Counted from the stretch's first letter, positions 1-11,670 are shown. The stretch: DNA of 64,000 nt from Streptomyces peucetius (GCF_025854275.1 NZ_CP107567.1:4154001-4218000); one strand, 5' to 3'. Numbers and translations: made by a program. The notes: generated from the letters alone by a model not told the origin.

Positions 1-1906
1 GGGGGGCCAGCACGCCCTCCTCGTCGCCCGGCAGGTCCGCCCGTACCTCGACGAGGACCTCGCTCGAGCGCAGCCCGTCCGCCAGTTCGCGCAACTGCCG
101 CTCGATACCGGCGACCTCGGCCGGGCCGGGAGGCTCGGCTCCGTGGTCGACCCGGACCCGGGCCGCCGTCGTCGCGTCCACGATCCGCTCGACGGCCACG
201 ACCAGCGGCCACCAGGCCGCGGCCCGTCTGCCGGTCGGCGGCGGTTCCGTCAGGGCGCGCTGGAACTCCGAGCGCACCGAGGACAGGTCCCGGTAGATCC
301 GCCGCCGGGCATGCGCCCGTTCCGCCTGCTCCGGGCCGCCGAACGCGCACGCCACATAGCGGGCCGTGTCCTCGACGCACTGCGCGAGCCGGTCCCCGAT
401 CCGCGTGTGCCAGCTCTCCGGCCACAGCAGGTAGCCGGCGACCAGGGCGATCGCGCACCCGAGGAGACTGTCCACCAGACGCGGGAGCACCAGATGGAAG
501 CCCTGGTGGTTGAGGATGTCGGAGAGCGTCAGGATCACCGGGGTGATCGCCGCGGTCTGGAAGGCGTAGCCCTTCACGGAGAACGCCGGAATGAGCGCGG
601 CGAGCACCATCATCACCGGCACGTCCCACCAGCCGCGTTCGACGGCCGCCAGCACGGCGGCCGCCACCAGCAGGCCCGCCGCCGTGCCGAACGCCCGCAG
701 CACCGCGCGGGAGAACACCGAACCGAAGTCCGGCTTGAGGACGAACGTGACGGTGAGGGCCACCCAGTAGGAACGTGTCACCGGAACGAGGGAGACCAGT
801 GTCTGCGCCAGCCCGATGCAGAGCGCGAGCCGCAGCCCGTAACGCCACGACGGCTCCGACAGCAGCATGGTGCGGACCGCGCGCCGTGCCCGGACGCCGA
901 GCGAGGCGGGCCGGCCGAGCCGGTCGTCCATGACCGCGGGGTCGGGGCCCTTGCCATGGACGACCGCCGACGCGTGGCGAACAGCGCTGTTCACGGCGCG
1001 GTCGGCAGGGCCCTCGGGGATGGGGAGGTTGAGTTCGGGGGCACTGCCACGGCGCCGCTCCACCGACGTGGCCAGCTCGCGCACGGCGGAGGCGATCTCC
1101 GGCCGGCGCGAGGCACGCCCGTACAGATGGGCGGCGGCGGCCGCCTCGACCAGCGGGACGACCACGTTGAGCTGGGCGAGCAGCTGCACCAAGGGGCTGC
1201 GGCGCCCGTGGTCGCGGGCCCGCCGGGCGAGGATCAGGTCGTACGAGGTGTTGAGCGACCGGGTGACCTCCTGCCGGCGCGCGTCGTAGTCGGTGGTGCC
1301 CGCCGCGGCCAGCAGCTCGGCGACACTGCGGTACGTCTCGACGACCGCCGACTGCTCCGGTACCCGCGCCCGCCAGGGCCAGCCGAGCAGGGTGAGGAAG
1401 AGGACGAACAGTCCGCCCAGCGAGAGCAGCAGCGGGGCGTGCCACCAGGGGCCGGGCATCGGCAGCCCCGCTCCGACCACGGCGTTCAGCAGGAGCAGGA
1501 GCCCGGACACGGAGGCCACCGCACCGATCGAGGAGATCATGCCGGACACCAGCGCGACGAGGGTGAGCGCACCGACCGCGGCCCAGCCCTCGCCGTACAC
1601 CAGTGTGCCCAGCGTGACGCCGATCGCGCCGAACAGCTGCGGCACGGCGATGTTCAGCAGACGCATCCGGTAGGCGTCGGCGGTGTCACCGATGACGCCG
1701 GACAGGGCGCCCATCGAGACGAGTGCCCCATACTCGGGGCGTCCGGCGGCGAGCCCCACGGCCAGCGGCGCGGCCAGGGCGACGGCCGCACGGCCGACGG
1801 CGGCCTTGGGGACGGGCGCCGGCGCGGGCCGCAGGCCGTGCGTCAGCCAGCCCGGCGGCGTCAGGCGTCCCGTGTGTCCCCCGGTTCGGCCCTCGCGTCG
1901 TCCCAT
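1..1906 (-). CDS. FUSC-family membrane transporter, 3' end outside window
   Basis: Open from an ATG at 1906 to the window edge with no stop (about 635 codons seen), so the C-terminus is missing. An in-frame ATG at 1933 is an alternative start. The translation shows two sets of hydrophobic helices, one near residues 35-130 and a second near residues 330-470 (for example PVTRSYWVALTVTFVLKPDF), separated by a charged cytoplasmic segment. That duplicated layout and the YWVALTVxFVLKPDFG motif are typical of fusaric-acid-resistance/YccS-like (FUSC) efflux proteins. The likely role is export of aromatic acids or similar anions; the substrate is not visible. It precedes no obvious partner gene on its strand. 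Confidence 0.8.
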   Translation of the reverse strand, partial: MGRREGRTGGHTGRLTPPGWLTHGLRPAPAPVPKAAVGRAAVALAAPLAVGLAAGRPEYGALVSMGALSGVIGDTADAYRMRLLNIAVPQLFGAIGVTLGTLVYGEGWAAVGALTLVALVSGMISSIGAVASVSGLLLLLNAVVGAGLPMPGPWWHAPLLLSLGGLFVLFLTLLGWPWRARVPEQSAVVETYRSVAELLAAAGTTDYDARRQEVTRSLNTSYDLILARRARDHGRRSPLVQLLAQLNVVVPLVEAAAAAHLYGRASRRPEIASAVRELATSVERRRGSAPELNLPIPEGPADRAVNSAVRHASAVVHGKGPDPAVMDDRLGRPASLGVRARRAVRTMLLSEPSWRYGLRLALCIGLAQTLVSLVPVTRSYWVALTVTFVLKPDFGSVFSRAVLRAFGTAAGLLVAAAVLAAVERGWWDVPVMMVLAALIPAFSVKGYAFQTAAITPVILTLSDILNHQGFHLVLPRLVDSLLGCAIALVAGYLLWPESWHTRIGDRLAQCVEDTARYVACAFGGPEQAERAHARRRIYRDLSSVRSEFQRALTEPPPTGRRAAAWWPLVVAVERIVDATTAARVRVDHGAEPPGPAEVAGIERQLRELADGLRSSEVLVEVRADLPGDEEGVLAP

Positions 1907-1981
1907 GGCATCAAGAGACCCCGTACGGACCATGGGGCGCAAGCCCCCGCCGCGGCCGGCCCGGTGCGGGCCCCGTCCTGC

Positions 1982-2251
1982 TCAGCTGCGGTAGTTCTCC
2001 ACCTCGTCCGCGGGCCGTTCCTTCACCGTGCCGGGGTCCTCGCCGAACTCGGCCTTGGCGCGGCGCCGCCGCAGCACGTCCCAGCACTGGTCGAGCTGGA
2101 TCTCCAGCTCGCGCAGCCGGGCCTGCTCGTCGGGGTCGAGGCCCTGCCGGCCGGTGGAGCGGTCCCGCAGGGCGCGCTCCTCGGCGACGAGGTTGCCGAT
2201 GTTGTCGATGATCTGTTCGTCGACCTTCGCGTTGCTCTGCTCATGGTCCAT
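1982..2251 (-). CDS. DUF2630 family small protein
   Basis: An 89-residue acidic, helical protein. The pattern is a polar N-terminus (IIDNIGNLVAEERALRDR), a central LDPDEQARLRELEIQLDQCW segment and RRRRAKAEFGEDP, ending in VENY. This matches the small actinobacterial family DUF2630 from start to end. Function is unknown. It has no membrane segment or signal peptide and is probably a soluble coiled-coil protein. It is transcribed alone between the FUSC gene and the nuclease-family gene, all on the minus strand. Confidence 0.85.
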   Translation of the reverse strand: MDHEQSNAKVDEQIIDNIGNLVAEERALRDRSTGRQGLDPDEQARLRELEIQLDQCWDVLRRRRAKAEFGEDPGTVKERPADEVENYRS

Positions 2252-2392
2252 GGCGTCCGCTCCGTGACGGTAGGTCGTGCTCGGTGCCGCGTGCTCACCG
2301 GCGGTTCCTGCGGTTCCTGCTGTGCGTGCGCCGCGCGGTGCGGTGTGCGCGGTGCTCAGTGCTCTCGGCTCGACTCTCGCGCGCGCGGGCCG

Positions 2393-3390
2393 TCAGCGCA
2401 CATCGTGCAGTTCCAGCTCCACGAGCAGCGACCGGTGGTCGGTGTTGGGAAGGTCCAGGAAGCGGGCCTCGCGTACCGAGAAGTCCTCGCTGACCAGCAC
2501 ATGGTCGATCTGGGTGCCCAGCGGCCCGCTCAGGCCGGCCGGCCAGGACGGCGTGCGGGCCGCCCCGGCGAGGGTGGCGCTGTCGCTCAGCCGTCCTGCC
2601 CGCAGGATGCGGCGGAAGGCCACGTGGTCCTGGCCCGCGTTGAAGTCGCCGGCGACGATGCTCGGACCGTCTTTCGCACCGGCCGCGTGGTCCCGCAGCA
2701 GGCCCAGCTCACGGCGCCAGTCGTCCACGGCGTCCGGTACGGGCGGGAGGGGGTGGGCGAGCTGGACGGTGACCCGGTGCCCGGCGACGTCGACGACGGC
2801 CCCCGGCATGGCCAGCGCGCCCTCGACCCCCGGGGCGGGTCGCAGCGGATGCCTGCTGAGGGTCGCGGAGCCGGACGCCGCGCTGCCGGCGACGACGTTG
2901 CGGTACGGGTAGTCGGTGCGCGGCACGTCCGACGCGAGCGTGCCGGCGCAGGCCCGGTCGCACTCCTGCACGAACACCAGGTCGGGCCGGTCCCGGCGGA
3001 CCGTCTCCACCAGCGCGTCCGTCGCCTGCCCGAACTCGACGTTCGACGTCAGTACCGTGAGCCGGGCGACGACCGGGCCCGGCGGTTCGTCCGTCAGGCC
3101 GGTGTCGTACGGCCTGACGAACCACCCGATGAGGGCGAGCACCGCGACCGCCCAGCCGGCGAGCAAGCGCCGCCGCGCCAGGAGGCGACCAGCAGGGCGA
3201 GGGCCGCGGGCAGCAGCAGCCACGGCAGGAAGGCCAGCAGCTGCGGTACGGGCGTGACACCGTCCGTGTCCGCGGCGCGGCACGCGGCGACGGCGGTCGG
3301 CACCACGAGCAGCAGCACGGCGAGCGGGCCGCCGCCGCGCCGGGCCCGGTCCGTCGTCTCCGGGGTCGCCCCGCCCCCACCGGCCTCCAC
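2393..3390 (-). pseudogene. Endonuclease/exonuclease/phosphatase family membrane protein, frameshifted
   Basis: The start is a GTG at 3390 after GGAGAGG. The first part encodes N-terminal membrane helices (PLAVLLLVVPTAVAACRAA, then LLAFLPWLLLPAALALLVASW). Near 3168-3182 the frame is lost in a CGCGGCGGCG run; adding one base restores RRLLAGWAVAVLALIGWFV and the catalytic domain. That domain is a complete EEP (DNase I/endonuclease-like) fold: LTVLTSNVEFG, DLVFVQECD, IVAGDFNAGQDH, IDHVLVSEDF and NTDHRSLLVELE. Family members are membrane-anchored phosphodiesterases facing outward. The break may be a sequencing error in the GC repeat, as every catalytic motif is intact, or a recent frameshift. Confidence 0.75.
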
Positions 3391-3614
3391 GTGTGCCCTC
3401 TCCGTCCGTCCGTACCCCGAGCCTGTCCTCCCTGTGAGGAGTGAGACGCGGACCGGGGCGGATCCGTTGCGAGCGGCGCGGACGGGGCCGACGGCGCCGT
3501 GGCGGTGGCGCGGCGGCCCGGCCGGGAGGGAACCGTCCCCAGGACTTGCCCGCGGCGGCGTGCTGGTGTGCCCTGAAGAGGGGGCGCGGGGGGACAGGGA
3601 AGGAGTTCTCTGCC

Positions 3615-4019
3615 ATGGCCGCACACGCAGCGATGCCGCACCGGCGGCGCCGGGCCCACGAGCCCCGGCACCACACCCCTCTCGCCTGGGCACTTCCCGT
3701 CGCCTTCGGTCTGACCTTCGGCATCTGGGCCGCCGTCATCAAGCGCGTCGAGGAGGGCGGGGTCGCGACCGGCGGCCAGTGGGTCCTCGGCGTGGTCACC
3801 GCGGTGGTCCTCGCGGCGCTCGCCTTCGGGCTGGGCCGCATCCAGCAGCGGCTGCCGCGTGAACTGCGCGCGCTGGCGTACGGGGCGCTGACGGCCGTGA
3901 CCATCGGCTTCCTGACCAGCCTGGGCGGAGGGAGCGTGCTGAGAGCCGCGGGGATCGGGGTCGCGGTGGGCGCGGGTGTGGGCGCCGCGCTCTTCTACTT
4001 CTACTACACGCGGGAGTGA
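3615..4019 (+). CDS. Small integral membrane protein, unknown function
   Basis: A 134-residue protein starting at the ATG at 3615, preceded by GGAAGGAG. After a basic N-terminus (PHRRRRAHEPRHH) there are four predicted membrane segments: LAWALPVAFGLTFGIWAAVI, VLGVVTAVVLAALAFGLG, LAYGALTAVTIGFLTSL and AAGIGVAVGAGVGAALFYFYY. It ends YTRE. I do not recognise a named family, although similar short four-helix proteins are common in Streptomyces. It is divergent from the nuclease-family gene and is followed by a strong hairpin. Confidence 0.7.
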   Translation: MAAHAAMPHRRRRAHEPRHHTPLAWALPVAFGLTFGIWAAVIKRVEEGGVATGGQWVLGVVTAVVLAALAFGLGRIQQRLPRELRALAYGALTAVTIGFLTSLGGGSVLRAAGIGVAVGAGVGAALFYFYYTRE

Positions 4020-4122
4020 CGCCGGCGGCTGTCCGACCGATTACTTCGGGTTACTTCGGGCATCGGATCGCGTCTGCACCGAACGGACGGCGAGAAGGAA
4101 CCGAGGGACGGACGAACGGACG

Positions 4123-4158
4123 ATGAGTACAGATCTGGCAATGTACAACCGCAAGTGA
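4123..4158 (+). other. Possible 11-codon leader ORF
   Basis: ATG at 4123 runs for 11 codons (MSTDLAMYNRK) to TGA, ending 17 nt before the perfect hairpin at 4176-4206. There is only a weak ribosome site (GAGGGACGG). The order short ORF, hairpin, then a regulator gene resembles an attenuator, but no codon bias for one amino acid is visible, so it may be chance. Confidence 0.2.
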
Positions 4159-4175
4159 CGCCGCAGCCGCCCGAA

Positions 4176-4206
4176 ACGGTGCCCCCGGAATTTCCGGGGG
4201 CACCGT
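4176..4206. terminator. Perfect 15-bp hairpin
   Basis: ACGGTGCCCCCGGAA at 4176-4190 is the complement of the bases ending at 4206, with almost no loop. It has no T-run, as is usual in Streptomyces. It lies between the small membrane protein gene and the MerR-PP2C gene, so it is either the terminator of the former or part of the leader of the latter. Confidence 0.65.
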
Positions 4207-4292
4207 CGCTTGACCTTCCCTCCGGGGGAAAGCCCAGCATCGACCGTGCCGGGCGAGCGCCCGGCCGAGGAAGAAGAGAAGCCGGGGGATCC

Positions 4293-5420
4293 ATGGACCT
4301 GCTGACCATCGGGGCGTTCGCCCGTGTCTCCCGGCTGTCGGCGAAGGCACTGCGCCGCTACGACGAACTGGGCCTGCTGCGCCCCGCCCGCACCGACCCC
4401 TTCACCGGCTACCGGTACTACGACGAGGCGCAGTCCGAACGCGCCCGGCTGGTGGCATGGCTGCGGCGGATCGGCATGCCGCTGGCCCGCATCCGCGGGG
4501 TCTGCGACCTCGCCGAGGCGGACGCCCCGGCGGCGGCCCGGGAGATCCGGGCGTACTGGGCCCGGGTGGAGGCGGAGACCTCCGCGCGCAGGGACCTGGC
4601 GGACTTCCTCGTGGACCAGCTCTCCGGGAAGGACACCCGACCGATGCCCCAGCTCACCACTCCCCTGGCGATCCGCTACGCCGCCTGCTCGGACCGCGGA
4701 CTCGTCAGGGACTCCAACCAGGACGTGGCCTACGCCGGATCACGGTTGCTCGCCGTCGCCGACGGGTTCGGCACCGACGGCGGACGGGCCGGCTCCGGTG
4801 CGGTCGACGCGCTCAGGGCCCTCGAGACCGAGGTGGCGGAGGTGGCGGAGGCACCCGGGAGCGCGGGCGCGGCCCCGCCTCGCGCCGGTGACCTGCTCAA
4901 CGCCCTCGAGGACGCCGTCCAGCAGGCCAACGCCGCGGTCCGCGGCCTCGACGGCTCCGGTACGACGCTGACCGCGATGGTGTGGACCGGATCGCGGCTG
5001 GCGCTCGTCCACATCGGGGACAGCCGCGCGTACCTGCTGCGCGACGGGCGGTTCTTCCGGATCACGCACGACCACACGGTGGTCCAGTCGATGATCGACG
5101 AAGGCCGCCTCGACGCGGAGGAGGCGGCCTCCCACCCCCAGCGGTCCATGTTGCTGCGGGCCCTGGACGGCAGCGAGGAGCCCGTGCGGCCGGATCTGCG
5201 GCTGCACGAGGCGAGGCCGGGCGACCGGTACCTGCTCTGCTCAGACGGGCTGTCGGTGGCCGTGCCGCACGCGGACATCAGGCGGACCGTCGAGTCCGTC
5301 GCCGAGCCGGACGACGCGGTCGCCCGGCTGATCGGGCTCGCCCACGACGCCGGTGCCCCCGACAACGTCGCCTGTGTGGTGGCGGACGTGGTCGAGGGCG
5401 TGGTCGAGGGGCCCGCCTGA
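4293..5420 (+). CDS. MerR-type HTH fused to PP2C protein phosphatase
   Basis: 375 residues from the ATG at 4293. Residues 1-75 are a MerR DNA-binding head (LLTIGAFARVSRLSAKALRR, then YDELGLLRPARTDPFTGYRYY), followed by a helical linker to about residue 118. Residues 125-373 form a PPM/PP2C phosphatase with all metal-site motifs: SDRGLVRDSNQD (residues 133-144), AVADGFG, GTTLTAMV, HIGDSRAYLLRDG, LLCSDGLS and DNVACVVAD. The usual ADGMGGH is ADGFGTDG here, but the aspartates remain. It probably dephosphorylates Ser/Thr-phosphoproteins and couples this to DNA binding. The likely partners are Pkn kinases; no kinase gene is nearby. It ends 34 nt before the convergent UspA gene. Confidence 0.85.
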   Translation: MDLLTIGAFARVSRLSAKALRRYDELGLLRPARTDPFTGYRYYDEAQSERARLVAWLRRIGMPLARIRGVCDLAEADAPAAAREIRAYWARVEAETSARRDLADFLVDQLSGKDTRPMPQLTTPLAIRYAACSDRGLVRDSNQDVAYAGSRLLAVADGFGTDGGRAGSGAVDALRALETEVAEVAEAPGSAGAAPPRAGDLLNALEDAVQQANAAVRGLDGSGTTLTAMVWTGSRLALVHIGDSRAYLLRDGRFFRITHDHTVVQSMIDEGRLDAEEAASHPQRSMLLRALDGSEEPVRPDLRLHEARPGDRYLLCSDGLSVAVPHADIRRTVESVAEPDDAVARLIGLAHDAGAPDNVACVVADVVEGVVEGPA

Positions 5421-5454
5421 CCGGGCCGACTGGGTCGCGCGGCGGGGACTGAGG

Positions 5455-5901
5455 TCAGGCGGGCCCGCCGCGCACCACGACGACCGGGCACGGAGCGTGC
5501 TGGGTCAGGTGCAGGCCGACGGAGCCGAGCAGGGTCGCCTTGAAGCCGCTGTAGCCGCGATCGCCCACCACCAGCAGCGACGCGCCCTCGGACCGGTCCA
5601 TCAGGGCCTGCGCCGGGTTGCCGATGAGGACCGTGCGGGTCACGGCGGCGGCCTCGTCGCCGAGCGTCTGCTCCAGGGTCTCGTCGAGCACCTGGGCCGC
5701 CAGCTTCTGCGGGTCGAAGTCGGCCGGGGTGGCGGCGACCAGGGTGGTCCAGCCGGCGGCCGGGTACTCCCAGCTGATGACGGCCTCCAGGGAGTCCCCG
5801 GTCAGCCCGGCCTGCCGTACCGCCCAGCGCAGGGCTCTGATCGACGGCTCCGAGCCGTCCACGCCGACGACGATCCTGCCTGCGGCTGCCTTGTCCGCCA
5901 T
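5455..5901 (-). CDS. Universal stress protein (UspA family)
   Basis: 148 residues. The ATG at 5901 is preferred over the in-frame GTG at 5910, because GGAGG lies 8 nt before the ATG but abuts the GTG. It opens with IVVGVDGSEPSIRALRWAV and has the ATP-binding signature VVGDRGYSGFKATLLGSVG (G-2x-G-9x-G-S) and a VVVVRGG terminus, so it is a single full-length ATP-binding Usp domain. Such proteins act in the cytoplasm in stress and dormancy. It is convergent with the phosphatase gene and upstream, in the same direction, of nothing obvious. Confidence 0.9.
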   Translation of the reverse strand: MADKAAAGRIVVGVDGSEPSIRALRWAVRQAGLTGDSLEAVISWEYPAAGWTTLVAATPADFDPQKLAAQVLDETLEQTLGDEAAAVTRTVLIGNPAQALMDRSEGASLLVVGDRGYSGFKATLLGSVGLHLTQHAPCPVVVVRGGPA

Positions 5902-5946
5902 GCCCGCCACCTCCGTAGCAGTAGCTCACTGCAAGCCTACGTAAAA

Positions 5947-6390
5947 CTACGCAAACAGGTCCGCGGTGGCCGTGTCCCGGCGAGGCTCGTCTGTGGTCCG
6001 CCGGGCCATCAGCGCCGCGAGCTCGCTGCCCGCGCGGGCGATGCGGTCGGGCAGGGCGGCCGTCATCGAGTCGCCCGTACCGCCCCAGTCCTCCGACGCC
6101 GCGTACACGGCAGTCGGCACGACGAGGGCCCGCAGGTGGGCGAAGAGCGGCCGCAGGGCGTGCTCCAGCACTGGGGGGCACCCCCAGGCCCCCAGGCCTG
6201 GGGGAGAGTGCCGGGCGGTTCCGCCGGTCGCCGCGATCAGCACCGGCTTGCCGGTGAGCGCGTCGGGCTCGATCAGGTCGAAGAACGACTTGAACAGTCC
6301 GCTGTACGAGGCGTGAACACGGGCGTCACGGCTATCAGCCTGTCGGCACCCGGTGGTGGGGGCGGGGGGCGGGGGCCAGAAGATGTTGTT
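5947..6390 (-). pseudogene. NADPH-dependent FMN reductase remnant (C-terminal half)
   Basis: The C-terminal part reads SGLFKSFFDLIEPDALTGKP, VLIAATGGTARHS, LRPLFAHLRALVVPTAVYAA and ASEDWGG, which is the CE1759/SsuE-type NADPH-dependent FMN reductase pattern. Upstream, ADRLIAVTPVFT lies in another frame, and one missing base near 6327 separates it from ASYSG. The N-terminal half is absent: the sequence meets the right end of an IS200/IS605-type element at 6391, and no counterpart is found beyond its left end. A G-rich palindrome is also inserted in frame at 6171-6206. The gene is therefore broken three ways. Confidence 0.75.
6171..6206. repeat. G-rich palindromic mini-repeat, copy 1
   Basis: About 36 bases of the form GGGGGGCACCCCC, spacer, CTGGGGGAG interrupt the FMN-reductase reading between ARHS and VLEHALRPLF, adding about eleven residues in frame. 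A related sequence breaks the MFS gene at 37330-37362. Confidence 0.55.
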
Positions 6391-6394
6391 TTGA

Positions 6395-6446
6395 CATCCT
6401 CCCCCTCGAAAGACTCCGTTCGGGAATCTCATGCGAGGGGGATTCC
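6395..6446 (-). ncRNA. Probable 3' scaffold of the TnpB omega-RNA
   Basis: The hairpin overlapping the last codons of tnpB and the right end is where omega-RNA scaffolds of TnpB systems lie. The guide would be the flanking host bases read from 6390 downward (AACAACATCTTCTGGCCC). This is an inference from position and the stem only. Confidence 0.35.
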
Positions 6447-7718
6447 AATTCCAGTGGATTGAGGTTCACGGGCGCTCGAGCGGCCGGTGGCCACTGTCAC
6501 CCCTCCGGCACCGGCTGTACGCCGGGGGCGGGGGATGCCGCCCTGTCCTGCCGCGACGTTGCATGACGCGTTCTCATCGGCGTTGCAGGTGAAGCCGCAG
6601 GACACGCAGACGAACTCGGCTTGGCTCTTGCGCGAGTTCTTCTCGATCCATCCGCAGGCGCTGCACCGCAGAGATGTGTAGGGGGCGGGTACGGCCTCGA
6701 CCCGGCCGGGAGCCTTCTCCTCGGTACGCCGACGGAGCAGGCCCCAGCCGTGGGCGAGGACCGCCCGGTTCAGTCCGGCCTTCTGCCTGACCTGCTTGCC
6801 GGGCTGCTCGACCGTTCCCTTGGCGGAGGCGGTCATGTTCTTGATGTTCAGTTTCTCGAACCGCACGAGGTCGCAGGTGCGGGCGAGGATCGTCGAGGTC
6901 TTCTCGCACCAGTCCTTGCGCCGGTCGGCCTCACGCGCCTTGAGCTTGGCAACCTTGGCGTACCCGGCCCTCTTGCGGTCGCTGCCCTTGGGGGCGCGGG
7001 CTGCGCGGCGCTGGTGCTTGCGGATCTGTGCCCACTCCTTGGTGGTGAGCTGCGGGCAGTTCAGTTTCCGTCCGTCGGAGAGGGCTGCGGTGATCTTCAC
7101 ACCGCGGTCGATGCCGATTACCTTGCCCGTGCCGGGGGCCTCGATGGCATCGGGGATCACCGCGAACGCGATGTGCCACTGGTTGTTGCGGAAGGTGACC
7201 CGGAAGGTCTTCGCTGCGGGGAGTTCGGCGCGACACAGCCGGAAACGGACCCAGCCGCAGCCGGGAACCTTCACCTGTGCCCACCGCCGGTTCAGCTTGC
7301 GAACCACAACGGAACGGCCGTGAACCTGCCTGCCGGTCTTCGCGTTCAGCTTCGGCGAACCGTCCGGCCGGAACTCCGGAACGCGGTCGGTGCCGATGAC
7401 GCGGAAGCCCTCATGCCGGTACTTCTTCCGCCAGGTCGGCTCCCCGAACCCGGAGACGAACCTGGCCGTCTTGGCCTTTGCGAAGTCCTTCAAGGCCTGC
7501 TGCTGCACATCCGCGTTCCCAGCGGCGAGCCATGCGTTGTCACGGCGCGCCTCGGTGAGTTGCCTGCACTGCTCCGCGAACCCTGGGCCGGATTTCCGGC
7601 CCGGCCTCCAGTGCGCGTGCTGCTCGACGGCCAGGTTCCACACGTACCGGGCGTGCGCGCAGTGTTCGAGCATGACGCCCGCCTGCCCACCCGTCGGATA
7701 CATACAGAAACGTGACAT
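6429..7718 (-). CDS. tnpB: RNA-guided endonuclease TnpB (IS200/IS605 OrfB)
   Basis: 429 residues from the ATG at 7718 (MSRFCMYPTG); a longer frame upstream lacks family sequence. The RuvC-like catalytic acids are all present: D204 in KVIGIDRGVKITAAL, E288 in VRFEKLNIKNM and D381 in CNADENASCN. The zinc ribbon is C352-x2-C355 and C371-x2-C374 (LRCSACGW, CVSCGF). TnpB proteins cut DNA guided by an RNA from the element end, which helps the element persist. With catalytic residues intact and no frameshift, this copy should be active as a nuclease, although without TnpA it cannot transpose by itself. Confidence 0.92.
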   Translation of the reverse strand: MSRFCMYPTGGQAGVMLEHCAHARYVWNLAVEQHAHWRPGRKSGPGFAEQCRQLTEARRDNAWLAAGNADVQQQALKDFAKAKTARFVSGFGEPTWRKKYRHEGFRVIGTDRVPEFRPDGSPKLNAKTGRQVHGRSVVVRKLNRRWAQVKVPGCGWVRFRLCRAELPAAKTFRVTFRNNQWHIAFAVIPDAIEAPGTGKVIGIDRGVKITAALSDGRKLNCPQLTTKEWAQIRKHQRRAARAPKGSDRKRAGYAKVAKLKAREADRRKDWCEKTSTILARTCDLVRFEKLNIKNMTASAKGTVEQPGKQVRQKAGLNRAVLAHGWGLLRRRTEEKAPGRVEAVPAPYTSLRCSACGWIEKNSRKSQAEFVCVSCGFTCNADENASCNVAAGQGGIPRPRRTAGAGGVTVATGRSSAREPQSTGIGIPLA

Positions 7719-7832
7719 GCCGCCAACGTAGCCACAAAGTCCTATTGCCCTCCCCGCATCCAACCAGGCTCACCCGAACGAGTGGCCGACCATCCAGGCC
7801 GCGGTTTCCCCGGCTCCGGGGGAGAGTCGCGC

Positions 7833-8627
7833 TCAGCCCGACCCCGTGGCTCCCGGGAAGAGCTGGCGGAAGGCGTCCGCCGACTCGGAGCCGGAGCGGC
7901 CGAAGGGCGCGTCGAAGTCCCACACCAGGAAGAGCAGGAAGGCGATCAGCGCGCTGAAGAGCCCGGCGAGCAGCAGTTCACGGAACGAGCGGCCGATCTG
8001 CATGGTGAAGATCAGCCCGATCGTCACGACGGCCCCGCTGATCAGCCCGAACCACACGATGCCCGGCAGCGTCTCGCCGGCGCCCGCCGCCCGGGCGTTG
8101 CGCGCGTCCTCCGCCGCGGCCACCTGGTCGAGCATCGGTTGGTAGGCCTGCGCCTCCAACTCGTTCTTCGGCTCGCGCTCGGCGATGTCGGACCGCACCG
8201 CCGCGAGCAGCTCCGTCCCGCGCGACGACAGCTCCTGGTGCTCGACCATCCGCGGCCACTCCGCCTCGACGACCTCCGAGACGTAGGTGTCGATGTCCGC
8301 CCGGAGCCGGTCACGGAAGTCGGCCGGGTAGACCTGGACCCGCTGGGTGACCTCGTGCAGCGCCTGCGCCTCCGCGCGTACGGCGTCCTGTGCCGCCCCG
8401 CGCGCCTCCCACACGCCGGCGATCGCGAGGCCGAGCACGATCGCGTACACGACGCCGACCATCATCACCATGTACTCGAGCACGTCCGGTGTCTTCGGCG
8501 CCTCCCGGTCGTCGAGGCCGGCCGCAGCCGTGGCGCCCCGCGGGGCGCGCTGGCTGAGGACCGTGACGACGAGGACGACGGCGCAGGCGGCCGCCATCAC
8601 GACGGCGAGGACCAGCCATTCGGACAT
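7833..8627 (-). CDS. DUF4239-type membrane protein
   Basis: 264 residues from the ATG at 8627. Two N-terminal helices (VLAVVMAAACAVVLVVTVLS and MVMMVGVVYAIVLGLAIAGV) frame a short loop. A soluble region rich in acidic and Gln residues (about 85-195) follows, then two C-terminal helices (WFGLISGAVVTIGLIFTMQI, LLLAGLFSALIAFLLFLVWD). This 2+2 layout is that of the DUF4239 (bestrophin-like) proteins of actinobacteria, which have no proven function. It lies just beyond the left end of the tnpB element and downstream of the proline-rich membrane protein gene on the same strand. Confidence 0.75.
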   Translation of the reverse strand: MSEWLVLAVVMAAACAVVLVVTVLSQRAPRGATAAAGLDDREAPKTPDVLEYMVMMVGVVYAIVLGLAIAGVWEARGAAQDAVRAEAQALHEVTQRVQVYPADFRDRLRADIDTYVSEVVEAEWPRMVEHQELSSRGTELLAAVRSDIAEREPKNELEAQAYQPMLDQVAAAEDARNARAAGAGETLPGIVWFGLISGAVVTIGLIFTMQIGRSFRELLLAGLFSALIAFLLFLVWDFDAPFGRSGSESADAFRQLFPGATGSG

Positions 8628-8680
8628 GAGGGTCTCCGGTGGTGTGGGGAGTGGTCGGGCTGTTGCGTGGCGGGGCGTGT

Positions 8681-11670
<2,990 letters not shown>

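Larger units (their letters stand above)
6391..7775 (-). mobile_element. IS1341-like (IS200/IS605 group) element, TnpB only
   Basis: The element consists of the tnpB gene plus a right-end hairpin. Read on the minus strand, the right end finishes in TCAA (6394 to 6391), as in IS605-group elements that cut after a short tetranucleotide. The stem CCCCCTCG (6401-6408) pairs with CGAGGGGG (6434-6441). No TnpA (Y1 transposase) gene is present. The left boundary is not clear, and 7775 is only an estimate. The right end lies inside the flavin-reductase remnant. Confidence 0.65.

Noticed and set aside
3168..3182. Programmed ribosomal frameshift in the EEP gene
   Set aside because: There is no slippery heptamer or downstream pseudoknot, and the family is normally one frame. 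A deletion or base-call error is simpler.
143..3862. A 1239-codon open frame on the plus strand
   Set aside because: It is antisense to the FUSC, DUF2630 and EEP genes, has Arg/Gln/Gly-rich low-information translation and no domain. It results from the high GC content.
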